Source of the DNA: Anaerolineales bacterium
GTDB lineage: Bacteria; Chloroflexota; Anaerolineae; Anaerolineales; Villigracilaceae
Direction: 5' to 3'
Assembly: GCA_016789485.1 (NCBI GenBank)
Contig: JAEURE010000007.1
Coordinates: 1 to 22,973, forward strand
DNA: 22,973 nucleotides
The position numbers and the translations under genes were made by a program. Position 1 is the stretch's first letter, and the number at the start of each line of letters is the position of its first letter. Shown here in pieces: positions 7,068-15,038 of this stretch. The notes below the pieces were generated by a model, which did no database searches, was not told where the DNA came from, and saw only the letters and a program-made list of their open reading frames with translations.

Positions 7068-8453
7068 ATGAAACGAATTCACTTCATCGGGATTGGCGGC
7101 TCAGGACTTTCTGCCATTGCGCGTCTCCTCAAGGAGAGCGGGTATGAAGTGACAGGTTCAGACCGTATACTCTCTCAATTTGCTGTGGATTTACAGAATG
7201 AAGGCATTGTCATCTATATTGGACATCATCCGCGTAATGTAGGTGGAGCAGACCTGGTGATTCGCTCCTCTGCAATTGCAGATGACAACCCCGAGGTCGA
7301 TGCAGCGAAGCGCGCTGGTATTCCAGTCTACAAACGTTCGGATTTTCTCGGCCAATTAATGTCTGATAAAACAGGTATTGCTGTTGCCGGGACACATGGC
7401 AAGACCACCACTACCGCCATGATCGCCTGGGCTTTGTATGCCATGAAACGCGATCCATCCTTCATCGTGGGTGGCACATTAAACAACTTAAAGGTCAATG
7501 CCCATGCTGGCAAAGGCGACCTTTTTGTGATTGAGGCGGATGAGTATGACCGTATGTTCCTCGGCCTCAAGCCGCGCATCGAAGTGGTGACCAATCTTGA
7601 GCATGATCATCCCGACATCTATCCAAAATTTGAGGATATGTATGCGGCTTTTCAGAGTTTTGTTGACCTGCTTCCTCCTGATGGCACGTTGATCGTTTGC
7701 GCGGAGGATGAAGGGGCAGTTACCTTATTAACTCATGCACGCCGCAAGGGATTGAACATTGTTTCCTACAGCGTTCAGGGTGAGATGACCATCAACAGCC
7801 CGCAATGGATGCAGGCGCGAACCATCAAGCCCAATGATCGCGGCGGATTGGATTTTTCCGTGATGACAAACATGGGCGCGGCAGCTTCTCAGGCTGTAAC
7901 TGTTTCCTTGCAGGTGCCGGGCGAACACAATGTCCGCAATGCATTGGCCACTCTTTCCGTTGCGGCCACGCTCGGGCTTCCATTGCAGGAAGTTGCTGAT
8001 GCGTTGAGCCAATTTACCGGTACTGGCCGCCGCTTTGAGATTCGTGGAGAACGTAATGGCGTGGTGGTGATCGACGATTACGCCCATCATCCCACTGAGA
8101 TCCTTGCCACGCTGGCGGGTGCAAAAACGCGTTATCCAAACAGCCGCATTTGGGCAGTCTGGCAGCCGCACACCTATTCCCGTACGCAAACCCTGTTTTA
8201 TGAATTCTCGCGCGCATTTATAGATGCTAACGAAGTACTTGTTACTGAAATCTATGCATCCCGTGAAGCCAAGCAAGGTTTCTCTTCTGCAGAAGTGGTC
8301 AGCGCCATGCCTCACCCCTCCGCGCGATATACAGGTTCATTGGAAGATACCAAAAAGTATTTATTGGAGCATGTTCATTCGGGTGATGTGGTCATTGTGC
8401 TTTCTGCCGGCGATGCAGACCAGATTAGTTCCGAACTTTTGAAGGAATTATGA
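7068..8453 (+). CDS. murC: UDP-N-acetylmuramate--L-alanine ligase
   Basis: MurC is the cytoplasmic ligase adding L-Ala to UDP-MurNAc, the first amino acid of the stem peptide. 461 residues, normal for the family. The start 'RIHFIGIGGSGLSAIARLL' is the UDP-binding Rossmann-like fold, 'GTHGKTTTTAMI' (residues 108-119) is the P-loop with the His typical of MurC, and 'EADEYDRMFLGL', 'NLEHDHPDIYP', 'VPGEHNVRNALA', 'DDYAHHPTEI' and 'WQPHTYSRTQTL' follow in order. Tripeptide ligase Mpl shares several of these motifs, but the location between murG and murB favours MurC. No clear ribosome binding site precedes the ATG; it lies five bases after the previous stop, so re-initiation is likely. Confidence 0.95.
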   Translation: MKRIHFIGIGGSGLSAIARLLKESGYEVTGSDRILSQFAVDLQNEGIVIYIGHHPRNVGGADLVIRSSAIADDNPEVDAAKRAGIPVYKRSDFLGQLMSDKTGIAVAGTHGKTTTTAMIAWALYAMKRDPSFIVGGTLNNLKVNAHAGKGDLFVIEADEYDRMFLGLKPRIEVVTNLEHDHPDIYPKFEDMYAAFQSFVDLLPPDGTLIVCAEDEGAVTLLTHARRKGLNIVSYSVQGEMTINSPQWMQARTIKPNDRGGLDFSVMTNMGAAASQAVTVSLQVPGEHNVRNALATLSVAATLGLPLQEVADALSQFTGTGRRFEIRGERNGVVVIDDYAHHPTEILATLAGAKTRYPNSRIWAVWQPHTYSRTQTLFYEFSRAFIDANEVLVTEIYASREAKQGFSSAEVVSAMPHPSARYTGSLEDTKKYLLEHVHSGDVVIVLSAGDADQISSELLKEL

Positions 8454-8454
8454 A

Positions 8455-8658
8455 ATGGACATGCCTGACGAAAAACACGAGTCGCTTCAAGACCAGACCG
8501 AGGTAATTGCCCTTCCTCCGTTGAAGATGGTACTCGTCTATGCAAAGGATGAACGCGAGAACGCGTTGACGGCTGTGATCAAATCTGCAGAACCGCACGA
8601 AAATGTGGAGCCGCAGGATTTGAAGAAGATCATTGAACATCTAAAGAAGAAAGTTTGA
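8455..8658 (+). CDS. Small hypothetical protein between murC and murB
   Basis: 67 residues, highly charged and apparently soluble, with no signal peptide or membrane segment. I do not recognise a family. The N-terminal third is acidic, a hydrophobic strand 'LKMVLVYAKDE' sits mid-protein, and the C-terminus 'QDLKKIIEHLKKKV' should form a basic amphipathic helix. The ATG lies one base after the murC stop with AAGGA at 8442-8446 at good spacing, and the 3' end abuts the murB start region. The codon usage and the ribosome binding site argue that it is a real gene. Its role, perhaps linked to precursor synthesis or division, is unknown. Confidence 0.65.
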   Translation: MDMPDEKHESLQDQTEVIALPPLKMVLVYAKDERENALTAVIKSAEPHENVEPQDLKKIIEHLKKKV

Positions 8659-8663
8659 TCGTA

Positions 8664-9587
8664 ATGCTTATGACCAGTCCCGTACATGCAGTGAGTATGC
8701 TGCGCCAGAAGTTTGGCGATGCCGTGCAAGAGAATGTTCCTCTTGCGCCTTATACATCTGCACGTATCGGCGGCCCTGCGGATGTGATGGTCACTGTCAA
8801 ATCAGCGGACGAGTTTGCAAATGTGCTTCAGTTGATCTGGGAGCATGACCTCGCGCATTATGTGCTTGGCGGCGGTTCGAATGTACTGATCAGTGATAAA
8901 GGTGTGCGCGGGATCGTGGTTTTGAACAAAGCGAAGGAAGTGCGCTTCGAAACGGGTGACAGTCCCACAGTCTGGTGTGAAGCGGGAGTCGTATTTAGCA
9001 ATCTCGCAAATCGCTGTGCATCCAAAGGATTGGCTGGTTTGGAATGGGCTGCCACAGTCCCCGGCACAGTGGGCGGCGCAGTGTATGGGAATGCAGGTGC
9101 CTTCGGCGGCGATATGTCTGGTAATTTGATCCATGCCGAGGTGCTGACAAAGAATGGGCGCGAAAAATTTTCTGTTGGACAAATGGGATATGGTTATCGT
9201 ACGAGTGTAATGAAACGCGGCGAGGTAAAAGCAATAGTGCTTTCAGCTTTGTTGAGGTTAAAAAATTCAACAAAAGAGGAAGTGTCTGTTAAAATTGAAC
9301 AGTTCAGTGAACGCCGAAAAGCCACGCAGCCGCCCGGTGCGAGCATGGGTTCCATGTTCAAAAACCCTGTGGGTGAGCATGCGGGTCGTTTGATTGAAGC
9401 CGCGGGTCTGAAGGGCACGCGTATCGGCACCGCTGAGATCAGCACGCTGCACGGAAATTTTTTTGTAAATCATGGCAAAACTCGCGCGAGTGATGTTCGC
9501 GAATTGATTGATTTAACCCGTACGACAGTCAAACAAAAATTTGGCATTGAGCTTGAGTTGGAAGTTGAACTTGTAGGAGAATGGTAG
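8664..9587 (+). CDS. murB: UDP-N-acetylenolpyruvoylglucosamine reductase
   Basis: MurB is a cytoplasmic FAD enzyme that reduces UDP-GlcNAc-enolpyruvate to UDP-MurNAc with NADPH. 307 residues from the ATG at 8664. FAD-binding signs: 'YTSARIGGPAD', 'LGGGSNVLISD' (GGGSN at residues 69-73) and 'WAATVPGTVGGAVYGNAGAFGG'. 'YGYRTSVMK' and 'GSMFKNP' (Ser230, the proton-donor serine) complete the active site. Length and motifs fit the shorter type II MurB, like that of Staphylococcus aureus. The start is uncertain: TTG 8655, ATG 8664, ATG 8670 and ATG 8694 are all in frame and none has a strong ribosome site; an aagaaag stretch in the small upstream gene is the nearest. The stop is one base before the ddl start. 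Confidence 0.93.
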   Translation: MLMTSPVHAVSMLRQKFGDAVQENVPLAPYTSARIGGPADVMVTVKSADEFANVLQLIWEHDLAHYVLGGGSNVLISDKGVRGIVVLNKAKEVRFETGDSPTVWCEAGVVFSNLANRCASKGLAGLEWAATVPGTVGGAVYGNAGAFGGDMSGNLIHAEVLTKNGREKFSVGQMGYGYRTSVMKRGEVKAIVLSALLRLKNSTKEEVSVKIEQFSERRKATQPPGASMGSMFKNPVGEHAGRLIEAAGLKGTRIGTAEISTLHGNFFVNHGKTRASDVRELIDLTRTTVKQKFGIELELEVELVGEW

Positions 9588-9588
9588 T

Positions 9589-10701
9589 TTGAAAAAGCTT
9601 CGCGTTGCAGTGCTATTCGGTGGACGTTCCGGCGAACATGATGTCTCGCTCATGTCGGCGCGTTCTGTGCTTGCGGCGCTTGACTCTGATAAATATGAAG
9701 TGACTCAGGTCGGCATCACTCTGGATGGCGATTGGCTGGCTGGTGAGAACACTCTGGATTCGTTTGAAAAAGGTGCTGCTGTGGAGTTGGACCGCGTCAT
9801 TCCGCCAACCGAGCCGTCCCATCAATCGCTTTACATGACCCGTTCCACAAAAATGGGCGAAAAACTTGAGACGCTTGCGACAGTTGATGTTTTCTTCCCG
9901 GTTTTACACGGTCCTTTTGGCGAGGACGGCACGCTGCAAGGTCTTCTTGAAATGGCAGATGTGGCATACGTGGGTGCAGGCGTGGCTGGTTCATCCGTTG
10001 GCATGGACAAAGGCATATTTAAAGATGTAATGCGAGCCAACAATATTCCCATCGTGGATTCGGTTCTTATTCTGCGCAGTGATATCGAAAATGATGTGAA
10101 TGGAGTAATCGAACGAATTGAAAAGATGGGTGCCTATCCTTTCTTTGCAAAGCCCGCCAACCTCGGCTCTTCCGTTGGAATCAGCAAATGCAATTCCCGC
10201 TCTGATCTTGCTGAAGGATTAATGGAAGCGGCCCGCTATGACCGCCGCATCGTCGTTGAACGCGGTGTGGGCAATGTCCGTGAAGTGGAAGTCAGCGTGC
10301 TTGGTAATGAAAACCCTGAGACCTCTGTCTGCGGGGAAGTGTTGCCGAGCCGTGAATTCTATTCCTACGAATCAAAATATGTGGATGGTACTTCCGGTCT
10401 CATAATCCCTTCGCAACTGCCAAATGAAGTGACCGAAAAAATCCGTGAATATGCAGTCCGTGCCTACAAAGCCATCGACTGTGCTGGCATGGCACGCGCG
10501 GATTTCTTCGTTGAAAGTGACACGAACAAAATCTACTTGAATGAATTGAACACTCTGCCCGGTTTTACTTCCATCAGCATGTATCCCAAGCTTTGGCAGG
10601 CGAGTGGTCTGTCCTATCCGCAGCTTGTGGACCGATTAATCGAACTCGCTCTTGAACGCAAATCACAGCGCGACCGCACCGAACATCGGAGGTCTGCATG
10701 A
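9589..10701 (+). CDS. ddl: D-alanine--D-alanine ligase
   Basis: Ddl is a cytoplasmic ATP-grasp enzyme that joins two D-Ala molecules, giving the dipeptide used by MurF. 370 residues, the length of DdlA-type enzymes. Motifs: 'LFGGRSGEHDVSLMSA' at the N-terminus, 'HGPFGEDGTLQGLLE' near residue 107, 'VGMDKGIFKDVM', 'FFAKPANLGSSVGIS' (ATP binding), 'YSYESKYVDG' near residues 258-267 and 'LNELNTLPGFTSISMYPKLW' at the Mg-binding end. The Tyr-containing ESKY segment fits D-Ala rather than D-Lac specificity. The start is TTG at 9589, supported by AGGAGA at 9575-9580 eight bases upstream and by the absence of any ATG before the conserved N-terminal motif. The end overlaps ftsQ as ATGA. Confidence 0.94.
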   Translation: MKKLRVAVLFGGRSGEHDVSLMSARSVLAALDSDKYEVTQVGITLDGDWLAGENTLDSFEKGAAVELDRVIPPTEPSHQSLYMTRSTKMGEKLETLATVDVFFPVLHGPFGEDGTLQGLLEMADVAYVGAGVAGSSVGMDKGIFKDVMRANNIPIVDSVLILRSDIENDVNGVIERIEKMGAYPFFAKPANLGSSVGISKCNSRSDLAEGLMEAARYDRRIVVERGVGNVREVEVSVLGNENPETSVCGEVLPSREFYSYESKYVDGTSGLIIPSQLPNEVTEKIREYAVRAYKAIDCAGMARADFFVESDTNKIYLNELNTLPGFTSISMYPKLWQASGLSYPQLVDRLIELALERKSQRDRTEHRRSA

Positions 10702-11711
10702 GCGGAAAACCGGAATTGACCCGTGCGGAAATTGCCCGCCAACGACGCGCTCAACGTGCTGCAAAAGAGATGGAGCAGACCACCAAACGCGCCGTCAAAC
10801 CCATGGTGTCCGTCACTTCGCGTACACCAACCATTCCAGTTTCATCCAAGCCTCGTTTGGTGGCAAAACCCCGAAGATTCAATATAGCGCTTGGTCTGCC
10901 GGAATTCCATTTACACAGACCAAAATTCATCATGCCGCGTTTGCATGCGAACTGGCGGCTTGCATCTATCATCATTTCACTTTTGCTTGGCGTTGCCATT
11001 TATTTGGCATTCAGCTTGCCTTACTTTTTTGTCCCGGGTGCAACGGTGTTGGGCAACCTTCGCTTAACTCGCGAAGAGATCACCGCTGTGTTGGGGGTTA
11101 CAGGTCAATCTATTTTCACGGTTCAGCCTGATGAGCTTGAAACCCGCCTGCGCATGAATTATCCCGAATTGCTATCAGCGGATGTCGAAGTCTATTTGCC
11201 GAATCATGTTTATGTTACAGTGAAGGAGCGCACGCCCGTTATCATTTGGCAGCAAGGCGAGGGCTATACATGGATCGATGCGACGGGTGTGGCATTCCGT
11301 CCGCGAGGTTTGGAAGCGGGACTTGTGCCAGTTGTCTCTATGGATGATCCGCTTCCCGGCATTGCGCCGAAAGATGACCTGCTAAGTCCGCCGCCATACA
11401 TGCAAAAGGAATTGGTGGATGCGATCCTCGCTCTTTCTCCGCTCCTGCCTGCCGGCACGACGATGACATTTGACCCCGCCCAAGGCTTGGGGTGGGCAGA
11501 CCCGCGCGGATGGAGAGCAGTCTTTGGCACGAGCGCGCATGATATGCCTTTGAAAGCACGTGTTTATCAATCACTGGTTGATTCGCTAATGGCGCGCAGC
11601 GTAAATCCCATTTACATCAATGTGGTTTATCCCGAAGCGCCATATTATCGATTGGCTGTCATTGAAACAGAAGATTCGGTTGAAGAAGAAACAGTGGATA
11701 GCGGACAATAA
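10698..11711 (+). CDS. ftsQ: Cell division protein FtsQ/DivIB
   Basis: FtsQ is a bitopic membrane protein of the divisome that connects early and late division proteins. 337 residues: a basic cytoplasmic tail of about 87 residues, one transmembrane helix at about 88-112, then an extracytoplasmic part opening with a POTRA domain (about 115-185, 'GATVLGNLRLTREEI' to 'VYVTVKERTPVIIWQQ') and the FtsQ-type beta domain ('YTWIDATGVAF'). The tail is longer than in E. coli and rich in Arg, Lys and Pro. The C-terminus is acidic. The start is well supported: ATG overlaps the ddl stop, and GGAGG at 10688-10692 is five bases upstream. The order ddl-ftsQ-ftsA-ftsZ is classical. Confidence 0.88.
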   Translation: MSGKPELTRAEIARQRRAQRAAKEMEQTTKRAVKPMVSVTSRTPTIPVSSKPRLVAKPRRFNIALGLPEFHLHRPKFIMPRLHANWRLASIIISLLLGVAIYLAFSLPYFFVPGATVLGNLRLTREEITAVLGVTGQSIFTVQPDELETRLRMNYPELLSADVEVYLPNHVYVTVKERTPVIIWQQGEGYTWIDATGVAFRPRGLEAGLVPVVSMDDPLPGIAPKDDLLSPPPYMQKELVDAILALSPLLPAGTTMTFDPAQGLGWADPRGWRAVFGTSAHDMPLKARVYQSLVDSLMARSVNPIYINVVYPEAPYYRLAVIETEDSVEEETVDSGQ

Positions 11712-11714
11712 ACT

Positions 11715-12959
11715 ATGGAAGAGATCGTAGTAGGCATTGATGTAGGCACAACCAAGGTTTGCACCCTCGTAGGACGCGTGGAGGATGCAAAGACCATTCG
11801 CATTCTTGGAGTGGGCATTGAGCCTTCAGAGGGTATCCGCAAAGGCATCATCGTTGACCTTGCCGCTGCATCTGCAGCCATCAAACGCTCTGTGGAAAAA
11901 GCGGAACGTACTTCCGGCTTGGAAATTACAACCGGTTTTGTCAGCCTTGCAGGTGCGCATGTTTCATCGGTCAACAGCCGCGGTGCAACCGGTGTGCCGG
12001 GCGGAATCATCGGCGCGATGGATATTGCGCATGCACTGGATCAAGCGCAAGCCGTTGCCATTCCGCATGATCGCGAAATCGTGCATGTCATTCAGCGCGG
12101 CATCACTGTCGATGGGCAGGAAGGCGTGAAGACTCCGATTGGGATGCACGGCTATAAATTGGAAGTGGAGACGCATATCATCACCGCCGCCGCCGCAACG
12201 GTGGATAATCTCCGTCAATGCGTTGGCGCTGCCGGTGTGGATATTCAGCAATTCGTTTTGAATCCCCTCGCTTCTGCAGAAGTTGTGTTGACCGAGCAGG
12301 AACGTCAAATGGGTGTGGCTGTCTGCGATATCGGCGGAGGGACAACTGACCTGGCAATTTATGTGGATGGTGATGTCTGGCACACGATGGTTCTGGCTGT
12401 AGGCGGCAACCATGTCACTCAGGATATCGCTCATGGGTTGCGTTTGCCCATATCTCAGGCGGAGGAAGTGAAAAAGCAGCAGGGGTATGCCATTCGGTCC
12501 GAAATTGGAAGCGAGGAATTTTTCTCGATCCGTCCATTTGGTGAAGATCATGACGTGCGAATTAATCGCCAGGACCTTGCTCACATTATCGAAGCGCGCA
12601 TTGAAGAAACATTTGGCTTGATCCTGCAGGAGATCAAACGCTCAGGCTATGATGGGCTGCTTCCCGCAGGCATGGTGTTGACTGGCGGTACATCGGCTTT
12701 GCCCGGTATCAAGCATGTTGCCAGCGAAGTATTGGGAATGCCCGTGCGAACCGCTCAACCGGAGAATCTCACGGGGCTGGTGGATAAATTGGATTCACCC
12801 GCGTATTCAACCAGTGTTGGTTTATTGCGCTGGGCCACCTCCATGCGCGAACATGATGTTGCATATTCAGGCGGCGATAAGAAACGCCGCAGATCGAGAG
12901 GAGAGAGCAGTATGAATTTGGATGCAATCAAAAATTGGATGAAACGGTTGTTGCCCTAG
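11715..12959 (+). CDS. ftsA: Cell division protein FtsA
   Basis: FtsA is an actin-like ATPase that anchors FtsZ filaments to the membrane. 414 residues. It starts with the phosphate-1 motif 'VVGIDVGTTKVCTLVG', has the inserted 1C-domain region (about residues 85-165, including 'IGMHGYKLEVETHII'), the phosphate-2 motif 'CDIGGGTTDLAIY' near residue 204, and the adenosine motif 'VLTGGTSALPGI'. The last 15 residues, 'MNLDAIKNWMKRLLP', form an amphipathic helix, the known membrane-targeting element of FtsA. The ATG is three bases after the ftsQ stop with no strong ribosome site, so coupling to ftsQ is likely. It is the last gene of the packed run; the 123-base gap to ftsZ is the first real intergenic space. 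Confidence 0.95.
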   Translation: MEEIVVGIDVGTTKVCTLVGRVEDAKTIRILGVGIEPSEGIRKGIIVDLAAASAAIKRSVEKAERTSGLEITTGFVSLAGAHVSSVNSRGATGVPGGIIGAMDIAHALDQAQAVAIPHDREIVHVIQRGITVDGQEGVKTPIGMHGYKLEVETHIITAAAATVDNLRQCVGAAGVDIQQFVLNPLASAEVVLTEQERQMGVAVCDIGGGTTDLAIYVDGDVWHTMVLAVGGNHVTQDIAHGLRLPISQAEEVKKQQGYAIRSEIGSEEFFSIRPFGEDHDVRINRQDLAHIIEARIEETFGLILQEIKRSGYDGLLPAGMVLTGGTSALPGIKHVASEVLGMPVRTAQPENLTGLVDKLDSPAYSTSVGLLRWATSMREHDVAYSGGDKKRRRSRGESSMNLDAIKNWMKRLLP

Positions 12960-13082
12960 GATTTTTCTTTTCTTTTTGTGAAAAACACCAAAGAGAAAAG
13001 ATTCACAAACATCATTTAAAACCTTTTAAAAATCAGCATTCTCGTTTAAGATATATGGCATATTCCTTGCCAGGAGGAACAA
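12960..13082 (+). promoter_or_regulatory. AT-rich ftsA-ftsZ intergenic region: likely ftsZ promoter and leader
   Basis: This 123-base stretch is very AT-rich. It holds an inverted repeat TTTGTGAA (12975-12982) / TTCACAAA (13002-13009), an overlapping shorter one CTTTTCT (12967-12973) / AGAAAAG (12994-13000), and a 16-base near-palindrome TTTAAAACCTTTTAAA (13015-13030). A weak -10-like TAAGAT lies at 13047-13052. A strong ribosome binding site AGGAGG (13072-13077) lies five bases before the ftsZ ATG. No T-run typical of a terminator follows the hairpins. I infer a separate promoter for ftsZ, but the -35 box is not clear. Confidence 0.5.
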
Positions 13083-14246
<1,164 letters not shown>

Positions 14247-14256
14247 TCATCAACTA

Positions 14257-14294
14257 AAAAATCCCCAAAGGCCTTTGCTCCTTTGGGGATTTTT
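14257..14294 (+). terminator. Strong intrinsic terminator after ftsZ
   Basis: A perfect 15-base-pair stem pairs 14257-14271 with 14280-14294 around an 8-base loop (CCTTTGCT). The core AATCCCCAAAGG / CCTTTGGGGATT is GC-rich and ends in a T-run. The matching A-run on the left arm means it could also act on the minus strand, but no minus-strand gene ends here. Confidence 0.92.
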
Positions 14295-14300
14295 GATTCA

Positions 14301-14309
14301 TGCTAAAAT
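14301..14309 (+). promoter_or_regulatory. Extended -10 promoter of the small membrane gene pair
   Basis: TGC followed by TAAAAT (14304-14309) matches the extended -10 form TGnTANNNT. No good -35 is seen in the terminator stem where it would lie. The -10 ends seven bases before the ATG at 14317, so transcription should begin at or next to the start codon. Confidence 0.55.
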
Positions 14310-14316
14310 ATAAGGA

Positions 14317-14742
14317 ATGAAAGCCAAACTGCCTTCCCCTGAGCACTACTCTTATCAGTTACATCGCAAACAGCGCAATTTGCAGATCATTTTGCCCATT
14401 ATTGTTAGCGCTCTGGTCTTTGTTGGCATGATCGTTTTGATCAGCCTGTCCACTTTCAACCAGGGCGGGGATGTTGGCCGTTGGGCGGCAATTTCCACGA
14501 TCTGGATCATCATCCCCATTTTGATCGCCGGGTTGATATTTCTTGTTATTCTTATTGGGCTGATCTATTTGATGGCGCGTGCACTTGGCGCTTTGCCCTA
14601 TTACACTGGCATCGCGCAGGATTATGTCCATAAGGCTCGTGGATACATTATCCGCGGGGCGGATACGGCAGTCAAACCCATCCTTGCCTTGGATGGATGG
14701 CTGGAAAGCATCAAAGCATTTTTTGGAAGGATGACACCATGA
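14317..14742 (+). CDS. Small two-helix membrane protein of unknown function
   Basis: 141 residues with a charged N-terminus of about 22 residues, then two strong hydrophobic segments (about residues 23-45 and 62-88) and a C-terminal soluble helix region ending 'ALDGWLESIKAFFGRMTP'. I do not recognise a named family. Only AAGG, ending two bases before the ATG, is present, too close to act as a normal ribosome site, and the promoter lies right upstream, so leaderless translation is probable. It overlaps the next gene by four bases (ATGA), making a two-gene unit bounded by the ftsZ terminator and a second terminator at 14945-14980. Confidence 0.75.
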   Translation: MKAKLPSPEHYSYQLHRKQRNLQIILPIIVSALVFVGMIVLISLSTFNQGGDVGRWAAISTIWIIIPILIAGLIFLVILIGLIYLMARALGALPYYTGIAQDYVHKARGYIIRGADTAVKPILALDGWLESIKAFFGRMTP

Positions 14743-14930
14743 ATAAAAGCAGAATAATCATTGCCGGAACACTGGTCGGCGCGCTGACAGGCCTGATTGC
14801 CGCCATGCTTCTTTCCCGGCGCGCAGAAAAGAATGAGCGCGAAACCGCCATTACCACTGGTGAAGGTTTGAAACTCGGGGTTCTGGTTTTTGGTCTGTTG
14901 AGGGCGATTGCTTCCCTGAATGACGACTAG
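14739..14930 (+). CDS. 63-residue membrane protein (YtxH-like start)
   Basis: The ATG at 14739 overlaps the previous stop, with a GGAAGGA stretch about 10 bases upstream, so this start is preferred to the in-frame ATG at 14697, which lies deep inside the upstream gene. The protein has one clear N-terminal helix, 'IIIAGTLVGALTGLIAAMLL', followed by Arg-Arg and a charged segment, and a second weaker hydrophobic segment near the C-terminus. The Gly-rich helix followed by basic residues resembles YtxH-type small envelope proteins, but this is weak evidence. Its partner is probably the membrane protein encoded just upstream. Confidence 0.65.
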   Translation: MNKSRIIIAGTLVGALTGLIAAMLLSRRAEKNERETAITTGEGLKLGVLVFGLLRAIASLNDD

Positions 14931-14944
14931 TTTGAACCTTTTGA

Positions 14945-14980
14945 AAAGGCCGATAATCATTACAGGTTGTCGGTCTTTTT
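14945..14980 (+). terminator. Intrinsic terminator after the small membrane gene pair
   Basis: AAAGGCCGATAA (14945-14956) pairs with TTGTCGGTCTTT (14967-14978) as a 12-base-pair stem with two G-U pairs around a 10-base loop, ending in a run of five T (14976-14980). It separates the small membrane genes from the large signalling gene. Confidence 0.82.
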
Positions 14981-15038
14981 GTCTTTATTAGCTAAATTTA
15001 TGGTATATGAAGGAGAGAAGGAACCGCAGGAGAAGTTG

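Noticed and set aside
7728..8315. 195-codon open frame on the minus strand
   Set aside because: It lies entirely antisense to murC, has no recognisable domain and no independent start signal; a shadow of the coding strand.
11964..12584. 206-codon open frame on the minus strand
   Set aside because: Antisense to ftsA with no family features; a shadow frame.
12967..13009. A true H-type pseudoknot upstream of ftsZ
   Set aside because: The one-base connectors at 12974 and 13001 are too short to span stems of seven and eight pairs in the normal geometry; alternative hairpins are more realistic.
14967..15038. Longer N-terminus for the PAS/GAF/HD-GYP protein from TTG 14967 or ATG 15000
   Set aside because: The TTG lies within the right arm of an intrinsic terminator and ATG 15000 has no ribosome site, while ATG 15039 has AGGAGA at good spacing.
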